A DNA stretch of 64,000 nt from Ascaris suum (lineage: Eukaryota; Nematoda; Chromadorea; Rhabditida; Ascarididae), in contig CM024176.1 of assembly GCA_013433145.1 (NCBI GenBank), positions 3,385,349-3,449,348 of the forward strand, read 5' to 3'. Positions 1-24,800 of the stretch are shown here, piece after piece. Each line of letters begins with the position of its first letter. Positions within the stretch are counted from its first letter, which is position 1. The notes under the pieces were generated by a model. The model saw only the letters and a list, made by a program, of their open reading frames with translations, ran no database searches and was not told the DNA's origin. Position numbers and translations under genes: made by a program.

Positions 1-3000
1 AAAAGCGCCAAAGAAAGATTACTTGCAATTGAATCGTTTACATTAATGTGCTCTAAAAAGCATTTAAAAAAAGAAACAAATCAATGCCTCAAAATAGATC
101 TTCAAAGGTCACATAAAGTGCAGACATATTAACTATGTCTCATTGTTTCGAAAGTTGAGACACTATCACCTGCAGAAATGAAGTGCAACTAAACGTATAA
201 GCACAAACGTGGCATTATCGTGGTGATTTTTTTCTCGAAGTTTTCAAAAAAACACGTAACGCGTACACCTATAATTTGCCTTTCAGTCCGTAAATGAAAT
301 GAAACTGAAGGTATCAATCTGTGGAATTTCATGTCAAGCAGCAGCAATTTTCCACTTACTTTCTCTTATTGAAGAAAAGAGAGTTGCGCATTTATCTCCG
401 AACACGTTTAAGGATTGAAACTTGTGGGGAATGAATGTTGCTTAGTTTGAATCATACTTATGAATACATAAGTTTTTAAATGAGCCTTCCCCCAAAAAAG
501 TTAACCGAAGTTGGAAACAACAATATTTTATGCGTTTTCAAGTATTGCTCTTGCTTAAAAATTCCGATTTCGATACCGAACAACAATAAATTTTACCTGT
601 TCGCTCGAAATTAAATCAAACACCTGAAAGGTATATGGGAAAAACTTTAATCCTTAACATGAAGATATCAAAATTCTTAGAATTGTAGGACTCGAATCTT
701 GATCCACATATCTATCTAATCAATATTAATGCCTCATCAATGGGCAATCTCATATCTCTTAACAATTTCCGGGAAGAAACATATCTGATACTCAGTTAAT
801 AATGATAGCTTTCCGTTGTTTGTAATATAAACTAAATTAGTCATTGATGCATTCGATCAAAGACCGAGCAGAAGGCGGTGCCTCAAGTTGATAGAAGCCC
901 ATTTCGATTTGCCTCAGTAGAAATTTGCCTGCGGCGTTCTGGATGCACTTCTGTCGATGGCAGCGATTCGCTTCATCCAGTCAACGTTGTCGCAACTTTC
1001 GCTATAACGATAACACTCAAATCATCACTGATAAAAATTGTTTTATTTTATTTTTACTACCCTCGTTTTCAATAAATTTCTTTGCAATACTCAGATATTG
1101 ATAGCGAATATTAGAAAGGAGCGTAGTCATTGCAAAATTTGCAATAAAAATATAATCATTTACCAGCAAATATTTTAAATTATGCAATAAATTAGTCGCG
1201 ATTAATCAATTTTTCCTCACAAAACTCAAAAACTTTGTGACCACTAACTGCGGTACCTGTTTAATTAAGTTGCCCAACCAGGTGCAATTAACCACCTTTT
1301 GCAGATCTCTTATCAGGAGATCTTTTCAAAGAAAAGTAAACTGACTAAAAGTACATCGAGTTCGAATTTTAGGAGTTTATTTATCATTTATGTATAAAAG
1401 TAAAAAAAATTATATTTATAAATGGAATTAAATTTAGCACTTAAATCTTTAAGACAGACGCAAGATGTGTACGTTATTAAAATTATCATCATGCATTAAA
1501 AAGATTTATCTCTTCAGCGATAAACAATTTGATCAGTAATGGCCTATTGTTTCATTTTATGTTAAAGAATATTTCAAGAATTTCGCATACGCATTGTGTG
1601 AAGAAACTTATCACTCAATAAACAAAAATCAACAAGAAATTTCCTAGTGGATAGGTGATGGATATTGGGATAAATACCTTCTGTGAATCCTCCCACTTCT
1701 GCAATGGCGTTCGGCTGCTATTTAGTGCTCTATTCTTGTAGCCAGGAAATAACCCGCTTATTCAGCGATGAAAATTTACGTATTTGCTTATTTGCTAATG
1801 AATTTTTATTCGGCTATCGCAGCCATATTACTAGCTATTCTTCCGCAATTTGATGTAGTGTAAAGCCTAGTAATAGGGTAAGCTTTATGGAAACACTCGT
1901 ATGCTAATTAGGCCCTCTCGTTGTAATTCTTTTCAAAACAAAAAGTTGAAAAATCCACTGCAATTCGGAAGCTGATGACTAGAACCACCATCGATATGGC
2001 AACCGTTGGAAGTAGGGATGTAGCCGGAACATTATTTTTGTAATTGCAATTAGTTTGTGATATATGATTTAAAAAATTTTGAATCGTTTCTGGTGGTCAT
2101 CATTCACCTCAATGCAACTTATTGCAAATCGGTTTTCAAGGGACTGCTCTTCAATGCAATAGTCATAGCTATTTGGCAGAACAGCCTTCTACTCACCTTG
2201 TCTGGCTGGGCCGACTTAAAACGCCAACGTGTACGGTAAACTCAGATGGATCCGTTTGCATTTAAATATCGCTCAGTTTTATTTGCACCAAATGAAATGG
2301 ACATCTCATTCTTCAACAACTCTGCTTCCTAAATAAACCTCCATATTAAACGTTTTATCGGTTTAAAAAAATGATGATAAAAAGATCAGGAGTTCTAAGA
2401 AATTCTATTATGAAAAAAACTTCACTAGTGAATTGCACTGTCATAGCCTTAAAGTTTTAACTGCTTGCGTATATTTGTTGAAAATGAAACTGAAAATGGA
2501 TAATGCTTGAAGAAATCTTCCGAATATTGCATCGCAAATTCACTTCTTTTAGACAACTTTATTGGAATTACGCTCAATAGACTGATAAATAAACTAAAGC
2601 TAAAGCTTGCAATTCCAAGCTCAATGAAGCATCAATTTGTCACCTTTCCGTACCATATCGAAGGATTATCTAATTTATTATCCGTGTGTCAAAAAATTAT
2701 TACAGATGGAGAAAATTTCCCGGCAATATAATTTTGGTAATCACAATTTATGATGAAAATCTACGAAGATCTTGTTGTTCTATAGCTCAATTTGAACTCA
2801 TAAATTGCATTCTTCTATAGATAATTTGATCTTATACGCTTTGATCATCAAAAATATTCCCACCATTCTTGATTTACTTCACTTTGCCTAATTATGTGTA
2901 TTAATGAGAGTATTAGGGAACGAGTAATCTATACTTTAACTTAAACGTTTACATTCATCAAACTTCTATCACTTCTATTCTCGATTGCAAATTTTTTTAA

Positions 3001-6000
3001 TGCAAAACTTTCCCACATTGAAAATAATTTTCTCGAGGGAAAATTTATGCATCCTTGTTATAGCACAATTCTCTCTCTTCTTTAATCATTAAAAAAATAC
3101 AACAATTTAACGAGTATAATGAGTGAAAATCAATTTCCTCATCATTAATGATGTGAAGAGGAATAACATCGTATAATTAGATTATTTTTTTTATTATTTT
3201 ATTATTTTTTTTCAACATCAAGGCCTTTTATAAAGTGAAAATGATCGTCGATTGGTATGAGTTTTTTCATTGAAGAATACCCGTTATCAAGTTTCATCTC
3301 TCCTTCTTAAATAGAGTGAATGTTTGTTTTGCGGCTAGTTGTTGAGATTTTTGAATTTTTGAGGAGATACACTATCCAACGGAGATCGTTAGGGAAACGT
3401 TTGAAAATATCTTTCCATCAGCTTTGCTTTCTTGTAAAAATCAGCCGTTTTACTAAATCTTCGATTCTAATTCGTAAATATCCATTGAAAATCATCTTCC
3501 CTAACGCAATCTTATAAGAAAAATCTCTCCATCCTTAAGTGGTAAGAAATTTAGAGTGAGATTATTCTCAGATATATAGCAGTATTTTTTTACGATTTAC
3601 AAAAACTTTTATTTACCAAATGCTAGAAAATCGTATTTGCTAATATTTAAATTTTAGGCGAGAACATTACATTAATATTTATGGGAAATGATAATAAATT
3701 TTTATATTTTCTCAAAAAATTTCGCCCAAATTGCTCGTATTTTCGACTCCAAATTTAGAATTTTATAAAAAACTTTTTTTTCATTGCAGTCGTTCATATA
3801 TTTCACCATATATTTGGCAAAGGTGTGTTATCATTTAAAGCTTATTCAAATATATTCAATTCTGCTAGAATATTGTATAGGCTATATTTGCGGACTATTT
3901 GTATTGTGCAACGAGGATGTACCATATTTTTACGTATCGGTGTAGCATGTTTTTAGTTTGTAATTACAACGTACATATTCTATATTATCGATGTACAATA
4001 TGTGCCATTTCTAATAAGGAAAATATAAGTAATGGCACGTTAGTGACGGAGCCAATCGACAGAAGTTTACTTTAAAACATTTTATTTTCGTTTATCTCGC
4101 TATATGGTGCATCTGGTAAGTTTCTCATCATTCCAAAAGTGTGATTAGATAATTCCCTATTGCATAGCAATGTGCATCGAAATGAATTGAATCGCCATTG
4201 AGGATCACTTTTTTATTCTGAAATACATACTCGTCATCATTTATGCATTGCCACAAACCTCCTAATAGATTTATCGAGTGTGATTATGATCGCTTCTTAT
4301 AATCAATTCAATTTCAAGTTCACCTTCATATTTTACTTCACTCGTGGTTTACTTTACTCGTGAACGCTCTATTATTGATTCTGTAATTGCTATAATTTTT
4401 CTCGAATACGATAGAAAAAGATAAATAATAGCTGCGACATATCAGTGACAAACAGGTATGAGGGGTGCGGAATCAAATAAATGCTGTTATAACTAATCAA
4501 AGCCCCATGGTACGATATATTAAACATGAGTGTAATTATTAAAAGATAAGCGCTACTAATTTTCTTATGTTCGGACTTTTCTTGGCAGTTTATCACTTAA
4601 CTGAATTCGTTTTATTTACGATATGTTTAACTTTCGTTCTTCATAAATTATAGTGAAGCGGCCGCCTACATAGCAGCGAACTTTGACCACTTAATTTATG
4701 ATAGATAAATTATATGCTATTTCTAAAATATCAAAAACTCGGGATTTTTTTCATCTACCACCATCTACCAATCTAAGAGGCGCTCGCTTATATTTAGTCT
4801 ATAAATAATATACAGGAGAAAAATAAAACTCAAGTGTCAATAGCGATTCCTCTTCCTTTACCGTGGTCGATGAGGAGCATTTTGGAACTGCATTTGAGGA
4901 ATAACATTGATGCTTTCATAGCCACCAATGTCCTTCTTTGAGGGATGAAGCTAACGCCTTTCTCCAGAAGCTCTACTCTAACAACAATGAACTCTTTGTT
5001 CATCATTGCTCTGATGAGCGAACAAAAGTTGCTTCATCACCTCCTTCTGCTGTACTCTTTCACCATCCACTACTCCTCTCGCATCGTCCCCGTCAAACCC
5101 TTTCCCGTTCTCAGTCCGTTCTTTTCCCATCCTCCTCATCCTATTCCTTCCCACATCCGATTCCTTCTCATCTACCTCTACTTCCTGTTCCCTCCCTTAT
5201 TCCTCTCGTTTTGCTTCTCAAAAGGTCATTATCGTAAATTCATTGGCATAGGCTGCACTTCTTCCTTCCGCTTCGAAGATGGGATTCACGTAATCACCTT
5301 CCAAACAGCTAAATGAGCTTGGCACATAGCCAAGCAAAAATCCATCACTTCATTTTCTTGTATCTCATTTAATACCATTGAGATCACGTACTCAAAATCA
5401 ATTCCCTGTCGTCTCAAATTCCTGTTGAAAGTTCATTTCAAAGATATACAAGAGACAGCGCTTTTGATCTTGTGATTTACTAATTACTATCGCATTGATA
5501 TTAAATTTCTTATAAAATTTGAAGAGGAAATCATGTCAGTAATATATGGCAGGCCAGGTGATTTAGAGTTGAAATTGAAACAAACAGCATTTTCAATGAG
5601 AATATTTTATTAAATAAATCATAATTTTCAATATCGATTAACTAATTATTAAAAAAATTGCATATATGAATTCCATTTATTTATTACAGTGTTATATTTT
5701 TATCTTTCAAAAGCGTTCTTTAATGGAAATAACAAATTTAATGTTTCAATGTTTGCACATCTATTATTCGATTTCATTATATTTCTATGGCATCAAATGA
5801 TTTTATATGTAATGAATTTAAAGGATCTGCTAAATTTTAACGCATTGAACAATTTTCTTTTTGAATATATAGTGAGAAATACAAACAACGTTAATTTCAT
5901 ATATTTGTAAAAGTGATAGGACAAATTGCTAACGCTATGAATTTTTCCTTTGATTGTTCGATTAGTGACATCGCATATGAAGTATTACGAGCAGCAAAAC

Positions 6001-7440
6001 TTTCTCGTCATAGTGTTTTTTTGTCAATAAAGTTAAGAGGATTGGAACAGCTATTAGATCGGTTATCAGAATAGGATTGAACAGAACAGCTCTAAATTTA
6101 CCTTATAAATTAATGGAAGTCACCGTCGTTCTTAAAATTATGAACCATTGTCGAATTATTTCAAATATAGAGTATGCTTTAAAAATTTTCTTTCAAATTT
6201 TTTCATCGTTATGTATCTGCTAGTTGGAGTTGACATGCGGTCATTGAATAATGATTTCAATATATCGGGAAAAAAAATTTCCTCTATTGAATTTGCAAAC
6301 TTATGCTATAGAAGTTTAATTGCACCCTCCCATTCTAACCTATACTTAACTTTTCTGACACCTAACTTATAGCAAATCCACGAAGTCTATATCGCTAAAA
6401 GGAGAACAATACTGTGTGATATTTTTTTGGCACAATAATTGATGAATGAGCTTGTTGTAATTATTTGTTCAATAATTTTTAATTTGAGCTACATTTAAAA
6501 GAACATAAATGTCATGTGGATGAAACTTCTCATATAGAAAAAGCGTCTTATATAAGGTACCATTTAAGGGCGCTTAGAATATTTATAACCACTGCTGAAA
6601 ATTCTCATTCTGCGCTTGCAAAAAAATTAGACCAGTATACCGATAAAGTGCTGACTTTAAGCCTACACGATCGTTGGTGGCCAAAAATGAAGTGTGTTCG
6701 TAGTGGTTGATTTTTACAGAACGTCCGGTACATGCATCTATTCAGCTGCACAATATTGCTCTTTTGAAGGTGTTCTGCAGCACCTGAATAGGTATGTTCT
6801 GTTGAAGTTAAACTGCATGGGTATGTTATGCTGAATTTATCATAGGTTTGTAGTAAGGTCTTATTGCAAATGAACAGAACTAGGAGAAGATCAAAAAGTG
6901 AACGAGAGTGATGAGGAAAAGAGTTTGCGATGTTCAAACACGACTATCTGTTTGCTACTTGAATTCAATATAAGCGCGTAAGCACACATCATTTATATGA
7001 GTGCAATTGTGTGATTGTTGCTGCAAGATTAAATTCTTCGGGATGATTCGATCGAGTAATAAAAATAGCGACGCAACTTTCGCTTCGGTTACAATCCTCC
7101 TCACTTTTCCGCCAAAGAATGCAATTCTATCTAAATGAAACGCTATATGGGAGTGATTAGATTCAATGTCATCCACTATTCGAAAACATCTTGAAAATCG
7201 TTATCACTCTGTTGTCCCTTGAACACGCTGTCATGATAGCAACTGCAATAGGCTTTTGCTTTAAAAAGTGCAAATAAGCCTGGCCATTACTTGAAAATGG
7301 TCATTACAGATAATAATAAGTCCGGCTATGCGAACAGGCTTGGCTAATAGACTATTCCTCTCAGTAGATAATCTGTTCATTGCAAGTGAGCTTAGTTGAC
7401 GGAAAAGTGAAATTGTTATGAATAAATGTAAGTGTAAATA

Positions 7441-7683
7441 ATGAATAAGATCTAGTTGTTGCAAACAACTTCGATTAATAAATAAGTCGACTTATTGTAA
7501 ATGTATTCGGTTGATGAATAAGTCTAGTATTGTAAATGAGTCTGAATACTGAAAAATCAAGGCACCGCAAATGAATTTGGTTACTGAATAAGTCTGGTTA
7601 TTGTAGATCTACGTGGGTTATGAATAAATCTGCGTATTGCAAATGAACCTAATTAATGAAAAAGACTTGTTGCTGCCAACAAG
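7441..7683. repeat. Degenerate tandem repeat, about 35-bp unit, about 7 copies
   Basis: Units begin near 7441, 7471, 7506, 7541, 7576, 7612 and 7648. Each carries a version of ATGAATAAGTCT followed by ATTGTAAATGA. Copies diverge strongly, and weaker relatives may extend back to about 7250. No function is apparent. Confidence 0.75.
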
Positions 7684-8787
7684 CCTCGTTAAAAAGCCCA
7701 TCATAGGGTGAATTTCAGTTCTAAGCAATTTCATTTGGTGCAAATAGTAGTGAGCTAAAATAATATTTATTGCGAAATGAGTTAGTGTATTCACAAATGT
7801 TTTCTATCTTATCAAAAATGTGTGATGCAATTTATTTATTTCTTTTATATTCTATCGACGCAATAAGAATAGCCAATTTCAATGAGTTTCTATAATGTGA
7901 CGCAATGAATTCATCGCTTTGCCACATTACACTCTAAAAGCTTTGATTGCCTTTTTTTAAACGACGAGAAGTATTGAACAATTGCAATCATAAGAGCATA
8001 TCTATTGAGGTGTTTTTTTTCTCGCGCAATCGATTTGGCGCATTTTCCTTTTTTCGAAAACTTTTCATGGCACAATAAATTGATCCGAAGGAAAAAAAAA
8101 GAACCAAGGAGTAAGATGAAATAAACAAAATTTATACAAAGAAATAGCATAATTCAACTTTTTCGTACTCTAATTTTCAAAACATTCTTCACATCATAAA
8201 TAACATCCAAAAAACTTGAGCATTGTTTCGGAAAAAAAAAACGTGTATTTGGTAAAAGTTTACACTGCAAAAAAAAAAACTTATTTCCTTTGCCAGCTTA
8301 ACTCGTGAAAATATTCGAGAAGCGGCTTTTTTCTTCAATTGGGAGCCAGTGAGTTTCATTTTCGCCGGGACGAGTCTCTCTTGATAGATTCGACACTTTC
8401 ATAAACGCAGAAGCTCCTTGTGGCAGCGCCTTTTTGGACTTTTTTTAGCGTCATCAGATTGTGCCTCTAGCACACACATGGGAATTGCTTATCCTGTTCA
8501 GAGGGATTTTTTTTCTCTCTATTGCAGTATTTAGACTATGCGAATGAGTACATTTGTTAGAAAGTTCAAAATTTCCACTCAAATCTTCTCTGAAATCATC
8601 AAATTTTTCTCATGGATATTTTTATTTAAATCTGAAGTTATTTTTCTAGTGTTTTTAAAAAAAATTGTTCCGCCCACCTTATTTGTTCTCTCGTTTTTCG
8701 AAATACATTTTGAATAAGTGGATTTCTTAATCTTTCAAAATCTTGCCTTCCATTATTTATGCATCTATAAAGAAAATAATAAAGCAC

Positions 8788-8846
8788 TGATAGTTAGTGA
8801 TAATTAGCTGATAGGTGCAAATTGTGGTGGTAGTTGATAATTATCC
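8788..8846. promoter_or_regulatory. Cluster of GATA-type sites
   Basis: TGATAG, TGATAA, TGATAG and TGATAATTATC occur within 60 bases. TGATAA is the core bound by nematode GATA factors such as ELT-2. Enhancer function is inference; AT-rich DNA yields such sites by chance. Confidence 0.3.
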
Positions 8847-10663
8847 CTTGAGCTATATAATCTCTCTCTATGAGACACAAAAAGATGACCCCAATGAATT
8901 CCATCCCAAAGTCGAATTCATGATAAGCCAAATTACATTCGTACTAAAGTAAGGGACCCATGGTAACACATCAAATTTGATTGACGTTTCGCAAGTGTGT
9001 ACTTTTATAGGAAATAAATTGAAATGAATGAAAATGAATTAACTAACGCAGGTGTAATTTAATTCTATAAGAAATTCGATAATGCATTTTCAACATTTAC
9101 GCTCAACGTAATATGTTAATCGAATATTATTTAGTTCAATTATTAAGTAATTATTAAATATATGTCGCTAATATAAAATCATCCGCTTAATTTTATTAGA
9201 TCTTTAAAAAAAATATTTTTTTTTCATTTCGCATAAAATAAATATATTGCAAAGATAGTCGATTTGTTTGTTTTTCAGTGCTTTATTTGTCTCATTTGAG
9301 AACAATACAACCAGCATGACAATGATTCTCAGAACTTTATTGAGCGGTGAATTTTCATTTTAGGACTAGAAATCAGCACTCGTTGTCGTAGTCTTGTTAT
9401 TTTTTAGCTGTTAAAATTCCCTTTTTAATTAAGGTTTATCCCGAAAAAAAAAAGACAATTATTTTGCTCAACATAGTTTATCTTGTCAAATTAATTCACT
9501 ATAAAGATATCCGGTTTTGGCGGCTCCGGATTATGTACGCGATGTTTTATTTTCTTTCTATTAAGCTGCTAATCTCGTGAATGCCTATAATGTGAGAATG
9601 TGCAATACAAATACGAGAAATTCGAGTATTTTTTTTTTCTATTTGCTCTATTTTCATTTAAGAAATCGGCGATATTTTTATCTTCTTTATTTATCATTTC
9701 CTCATAAACGTCATAAGAGAATGACAAACTGCTATATGATATAATGGAATGCAAATTCATTGTATGCCATGGCCCAATTCATTTGCATCAAATTAAATTT
9801 CCGGTTGATTTCATATCGTATAGACGAATAATTAGTGTTTTTCGTTCATCCGCTTTACCATTATAAAGAATGCTTCGGAGGCTGCTCTGAAAAGATCGGT
9901 AATATATGCACAGCACATTTGCATATAGACTCATCAAAATTTTATCCCCCAATTCACAACTATTTTTTCTATTTTCTTTCACGAATAGTGTTCACGTTAT
10001 TTGGGAACTCTATGCTTCAAGTATTATGCAGATTTTTTTGTTTTGCTTCCATTTCTTGACCTTTTATGTCGAATTTGTTCATTTCTGAACTGCTAAGATG
10101 CTTTTTTTCTATGGCACACAAAATCTGGACGTTCATAACCTAGATTTGTTGGATGATACAGAATGGCCAGAAACGCTGAGCTACAACAAGCAAACTAGCA
10201 CATTATGGAGTTAGCATAATTTGCGATATTAAAACCGTTCTCATGATTTAGGCGGTCATTTACTTCATTGTGCACAACTCATCAATCGCCCAATTTCTGA
10301 GTCCAGAATTTATTTTTGTGCAACGTTCAGATTATTACAATAAATATTTTATTCAGACAAAAGTAGTTATAGGGGGCTCGCGAACTAATCGATTTGTAAT
10401 CAATTTGTAATCAGTATTTATACTCGTCATCTTAATATGAGTTGTTCGCAAGTTGAAAGCGTAGCGCATAAGCAAACATAAATGTAGACAGACGAACATA
10501 TACGAAGGTTGCACGGAATATTTTTGTGCAAATGAAATCGACATCATGAAACAATTTGTAGTTATAAATAAACAAGTTTTGCAAAAGTTCGCAAATGCGA
10601 TTTCAAAAGTCGCATGCGATGAAAGTTTCATTCGAATATGATCGCATCGTTGTTGAACATTGT

Positions 10664-10683
10664 CCCCCCCCCCCCCCCCCCCC
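10664..10683. repeat. Homopolymer run C20
   Basis: Twenty consecutive C in AT-rich surroundings (G20 on the minus strand). A second C run (16) lies at 39426-39441. Confidence 0.97.
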
Positions 10684-10740
10684 ATTTAATTTTAATCATT
10701 GATGTATCATTGAAAAACATTTATGCATCCGAATTCCTAA

Positions 10741-10838
10741 GTGATAATTAGCACACTAGAAATGATAATAATTATCAGAAATTGATAATATTATGCTAAG
10801 TGATAATAATTATCGCAAATTTAGCACACTAGAGATGA
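10741..10838. promoter_or_regulatory. GATA-type site cluster flanked by 13-bp direct repeats
   Basis: TGATAA occurs four times, and ATTATC matches on the other strand occur twice, within about 75 bases. The block is bounded by two copies of TTAGCACACTAGA at 10748-10760 and 10821-10833. The regular build suggests a regulatory module or a local duplication; function is inference. Confidence 0.4.
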
Positions 10839-13305
10839 TTTCTTCCTAGTTGTTGTCTTCTCGTCAACATAAACTGTACTTTCGTTATACTTCCATAGAA
10901 AGCGATTTATGATGTCAGCTAGTAGAAAAAAGTGCTAATCTCAGTGACTATTCTTTCGCGTAGAAGACTAAGTTGCAAATTAAAAGTTTTTTATAACTTC
11001 ATTTCGCAATCTATAGAACACTTACATGTTGTGTCGTTGAAACTATTAAAGTTTTAGTGAAATGGAAGCCTATTTATTAAAAGGATTGGGAAGAGGAAAC
11101 CGATCATAGGAAGAAACAATTGGATTGGCTCAATGAAAATGACAAGTGAAGGATTGCAAATATGACATGTATTTTAGATGATTGATTTATGTTGTGCTGC
11201 CAAATCTCGCGTTTTTATGCACTTGTTAATTATCGTTCCAATTTCTCTAAATTAGATTTTCTCAAATAGAAAATTGAATTCAAAGCTTACCTTACCTAAT
11301 AGTGACGTATTTAATAATCCATGTTCGATAATCCGCTTTCATGCATCCTAACGGATACTTTCGAATCAACTGCCCTTTTATGGCGCATAGATGTGAAGAT
11401 ACTGCTCCCTACCCCTCCTCCCACTCCATCCTTCCGTAATAATTAATCACCTTGCAAATATTGAGATTAATCACTGGCAAATGAATATTAGCGTGAAATG
11501 ATAAATATTTCACCCGTCTATTCGCAACTTATTATTGAAGGAGTTTTATCATCGAGCCACTTCTTTTCATTGGTTAAGGTAGATCCGATCATTTTTAGGT
11601 AGAAGCACAATCACTGAATTTCTGAAAGCAATCACAATTAAGGTAGACATGATATTTGTGAGACTTTCAAAGCGCTTATTTATTCGTTCTTTGGTCTTCT
11701 CTTCATTCGTTTGATGAGAAATTCTACTCTCTAAGCAGTTAGACAATTGTTTCTACGAGAGCAAAGTCTGAAATTATACCATTTCAAATTTTTTGATTGT
11801 TATCGTGGTTTGAGGAATCAAATGCTCGATCCTCCCTCCCCCTCATCCCCTTGCCGCCTCCCCTTCATCTATGTTCTCTTCTTTTCTTCTTTTGTGAAAG
11901 AAGACCTATTACCAACACCAATAGGAGGAACTTTTCCTCCCTCAGTCGATTTTCTCCAAATTATCGAATGTTCCAACAATTCGAACATTCCAACAACAAA
12001 AAGAATTTTTTTTTGCCATTGTGTGTTCAATGAAAAGTTGTAATAGTATTGATTTTATTCGTTGATGTGCACTAATTTTTGTTAACATTATGTTGATAGT
12101 GGATGTAACGAATTGAAGCGGAAGCCTATTTACGATTATGGCCCTTTCATTTGTTTTTTTTTTTCTCATTTCGACAATATAATATCGAACATTTGCAATA
12201 TCAAATATATCTCTTTAATAAAAAATAACGAATTATATTTCATTTTCTTCTAAATATGATATTCATTTCGGTGATCGTTTTTCGTTTTAAATTTATACTT
12301 TTTTTTTCTTTGTTAAATTTATTTGATTGAATAAATTTCTTGGATTTAATATTTAGTATAATACTCGAAATATGATTTACGAATGTGAATTTTATGCGAT
12401 TATTTTTTGATCTTAATTGTCGCCTTTGAAAAAAATAAAACTCAATTCAAAGAGAGTTTATTGAAGAGATTTTCGAAATGAAATCTCTCTAGTGAAAACG
12501 ATTCAACATTCTTGGAAATTTTCCTCCCATTTTTTTTTTTAGCACATAACTTTAATTTATAGTAAAATCTTAGTTCTCGATTTTTCGAACTGATTCAATT
12601 TGATAAGCATATCAGTTATTACTTGTTAATAGTTCATCATATTTGAAGGATCTCATAAAGCAAAACATAAAAGTTTTCATTCCGATGCATGAAACATTAT
12701 CGCAGACATTGAACAATCGATCCACTTGAGTTTACTAGAATGTGGTTGCATTTATTGTGAGCGTTTTATAGGTGTGTTAAATTACCAGTTCACATTTCGG
12801 AATATTTTTACCTTATAATCTGTTATGATTCTTTTGTGTAAAAGGTGTCGTATTGTACATTCCTCACCTTAGCAATTTCTTTATTTTCTCAATCTACAAC
12901 TTATCATGTTCATGTAATATATGACTGATTGCTCAGAATTAGTAATTTATATACTTCATGAAATGATGCACAACTCAATACAAGTAAAACTTGAAAGCTT
13001 GTATCCTTACCGAATCTTTCGTTTGCATTTTCATCGCCTGGAACTTTTTAACCAGACAGATATTTGAAAATGGGAGGAATGCGTATGTGATGTTGTAAAT
13101 TTTTTTGGCTAGGTTATACTGGAATATATTCAAATTTCAACTGAAAAATTTTAAGATCTAAATTTTTATGTTCGATGTTGTTTTCTCGAAAAGAATTTTC
13201 TAGTCGCTTGAAAATTCTTTTTATTTCTCATTCTTGACTCTCATTCTTTTCGAATAATGAAGTCTTTAAAAGTTGCCGTTCTAGAATTGGTATCTATCGG
13301 ATCAT

Positions 13306-13423
<118 letters not shown>

Positions 13424-14127
13424 AACGATTACAGTAGTGATATTCGATACGCTAAAATCAACAGCATTCTTTAGTAACACGATCAAATTGAGCTCATAGG
13501 CGGTCGCTCCATCAGGAAGTTCACGAACAAAAAAGAGTGATTCTACTGGTCATGTATTGCGAAGTAGCCATAGGCTATTTTCAGCGTTTTCGAGGAAAAA
13601 ATAGTGTTGGTAATATCATTGCCCCTAATGGAACGAAAAAACAATCGTTATACTAGAGTGATTAACACTCATTACCTTCTGCACTCGTCTGAAAAATTTT
13701 GCCATTTAAAATGAAATAAGAAGTTGAAAAAGTTCTCTATAACAATAAAAGAGAAAAAAAAACAATCAAAAATGAGGTGAAAAATCAGCTGTATAATTTT
13801 TTTATTGGAAGAAAAGATGAAGGAAATTAGGTAGAAAAATTATTTACATGAGCATTATATTTCAAAAATGTCATCGACTTACCTAAGTGGATATGAAAGG
13901 ATCGGTCAACAGAGGTCACTCAGAAGTTTTAGACTGTAACATATCGTATTAGTAAACATATGATATAGGCTGGTTAGCTTCGTTTGACGTTGATGAGATG
14001 AGCATTACTTTATGTATTGGTCATTGTAAAATTAGGATTGGAAGTATGCAGAATTGGAATGTGCCAATAGTCTCATAGCGCAGTAATCTAGTGCGAATAA
14101 ATAAGCTCTAGCTTCATTTTATTTCAG

Positions 14128-14128
14128 G
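14128..14128 (+). promoter_or_regulatory. 3' splice acceptor before receptor ATG (possible trans-splice site)
   Basis: A pyrimidine-rich acceptor ending in CAG at 14127 lies 32 bases before the ATG at 14160. It could receive a spliced leader or join a non-coding upstream exon. No spliced-leader gene was found in the window. Confidence 0.5.
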
Positions 14129-14159
14129 AATATTACCTGTGTTTATTTGGTGTCGCATA

Positions 14160-24614
<10,455 letters not shown>

Positions 24615-24794
24615 TGTACACTATATTGCTCAGGTATATTTCACAAATATGTCAGGTATATTTCATCAAAGATATATTAAAAATATTTAGAAGATGCACA
24701 CTATGAAACGTTGCGGTTGATGAATTGCCGATGATAAAGGTAGCCTAAGTTCAATGCTAAGAATTGAACGTGAAATTTCAAAAAATTGAAGCGC

Positions 24795-24800
24795 AATAAA
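24795..24800 (+). terminator. Poly(A) signal of the receptor gene
   Basis: The first AATAAA after the receptor stop codon, 181 bases downstream. Position and sequence fit; cleavage is not shown. Confidence 0.5.

Noticed and set aside
4938..5316. Two overlapping plus-strand frames of 99 and 123 codons
   Set aside because: Open because of a CT-rich low-complexity stretch; no splice sites or family similarity.
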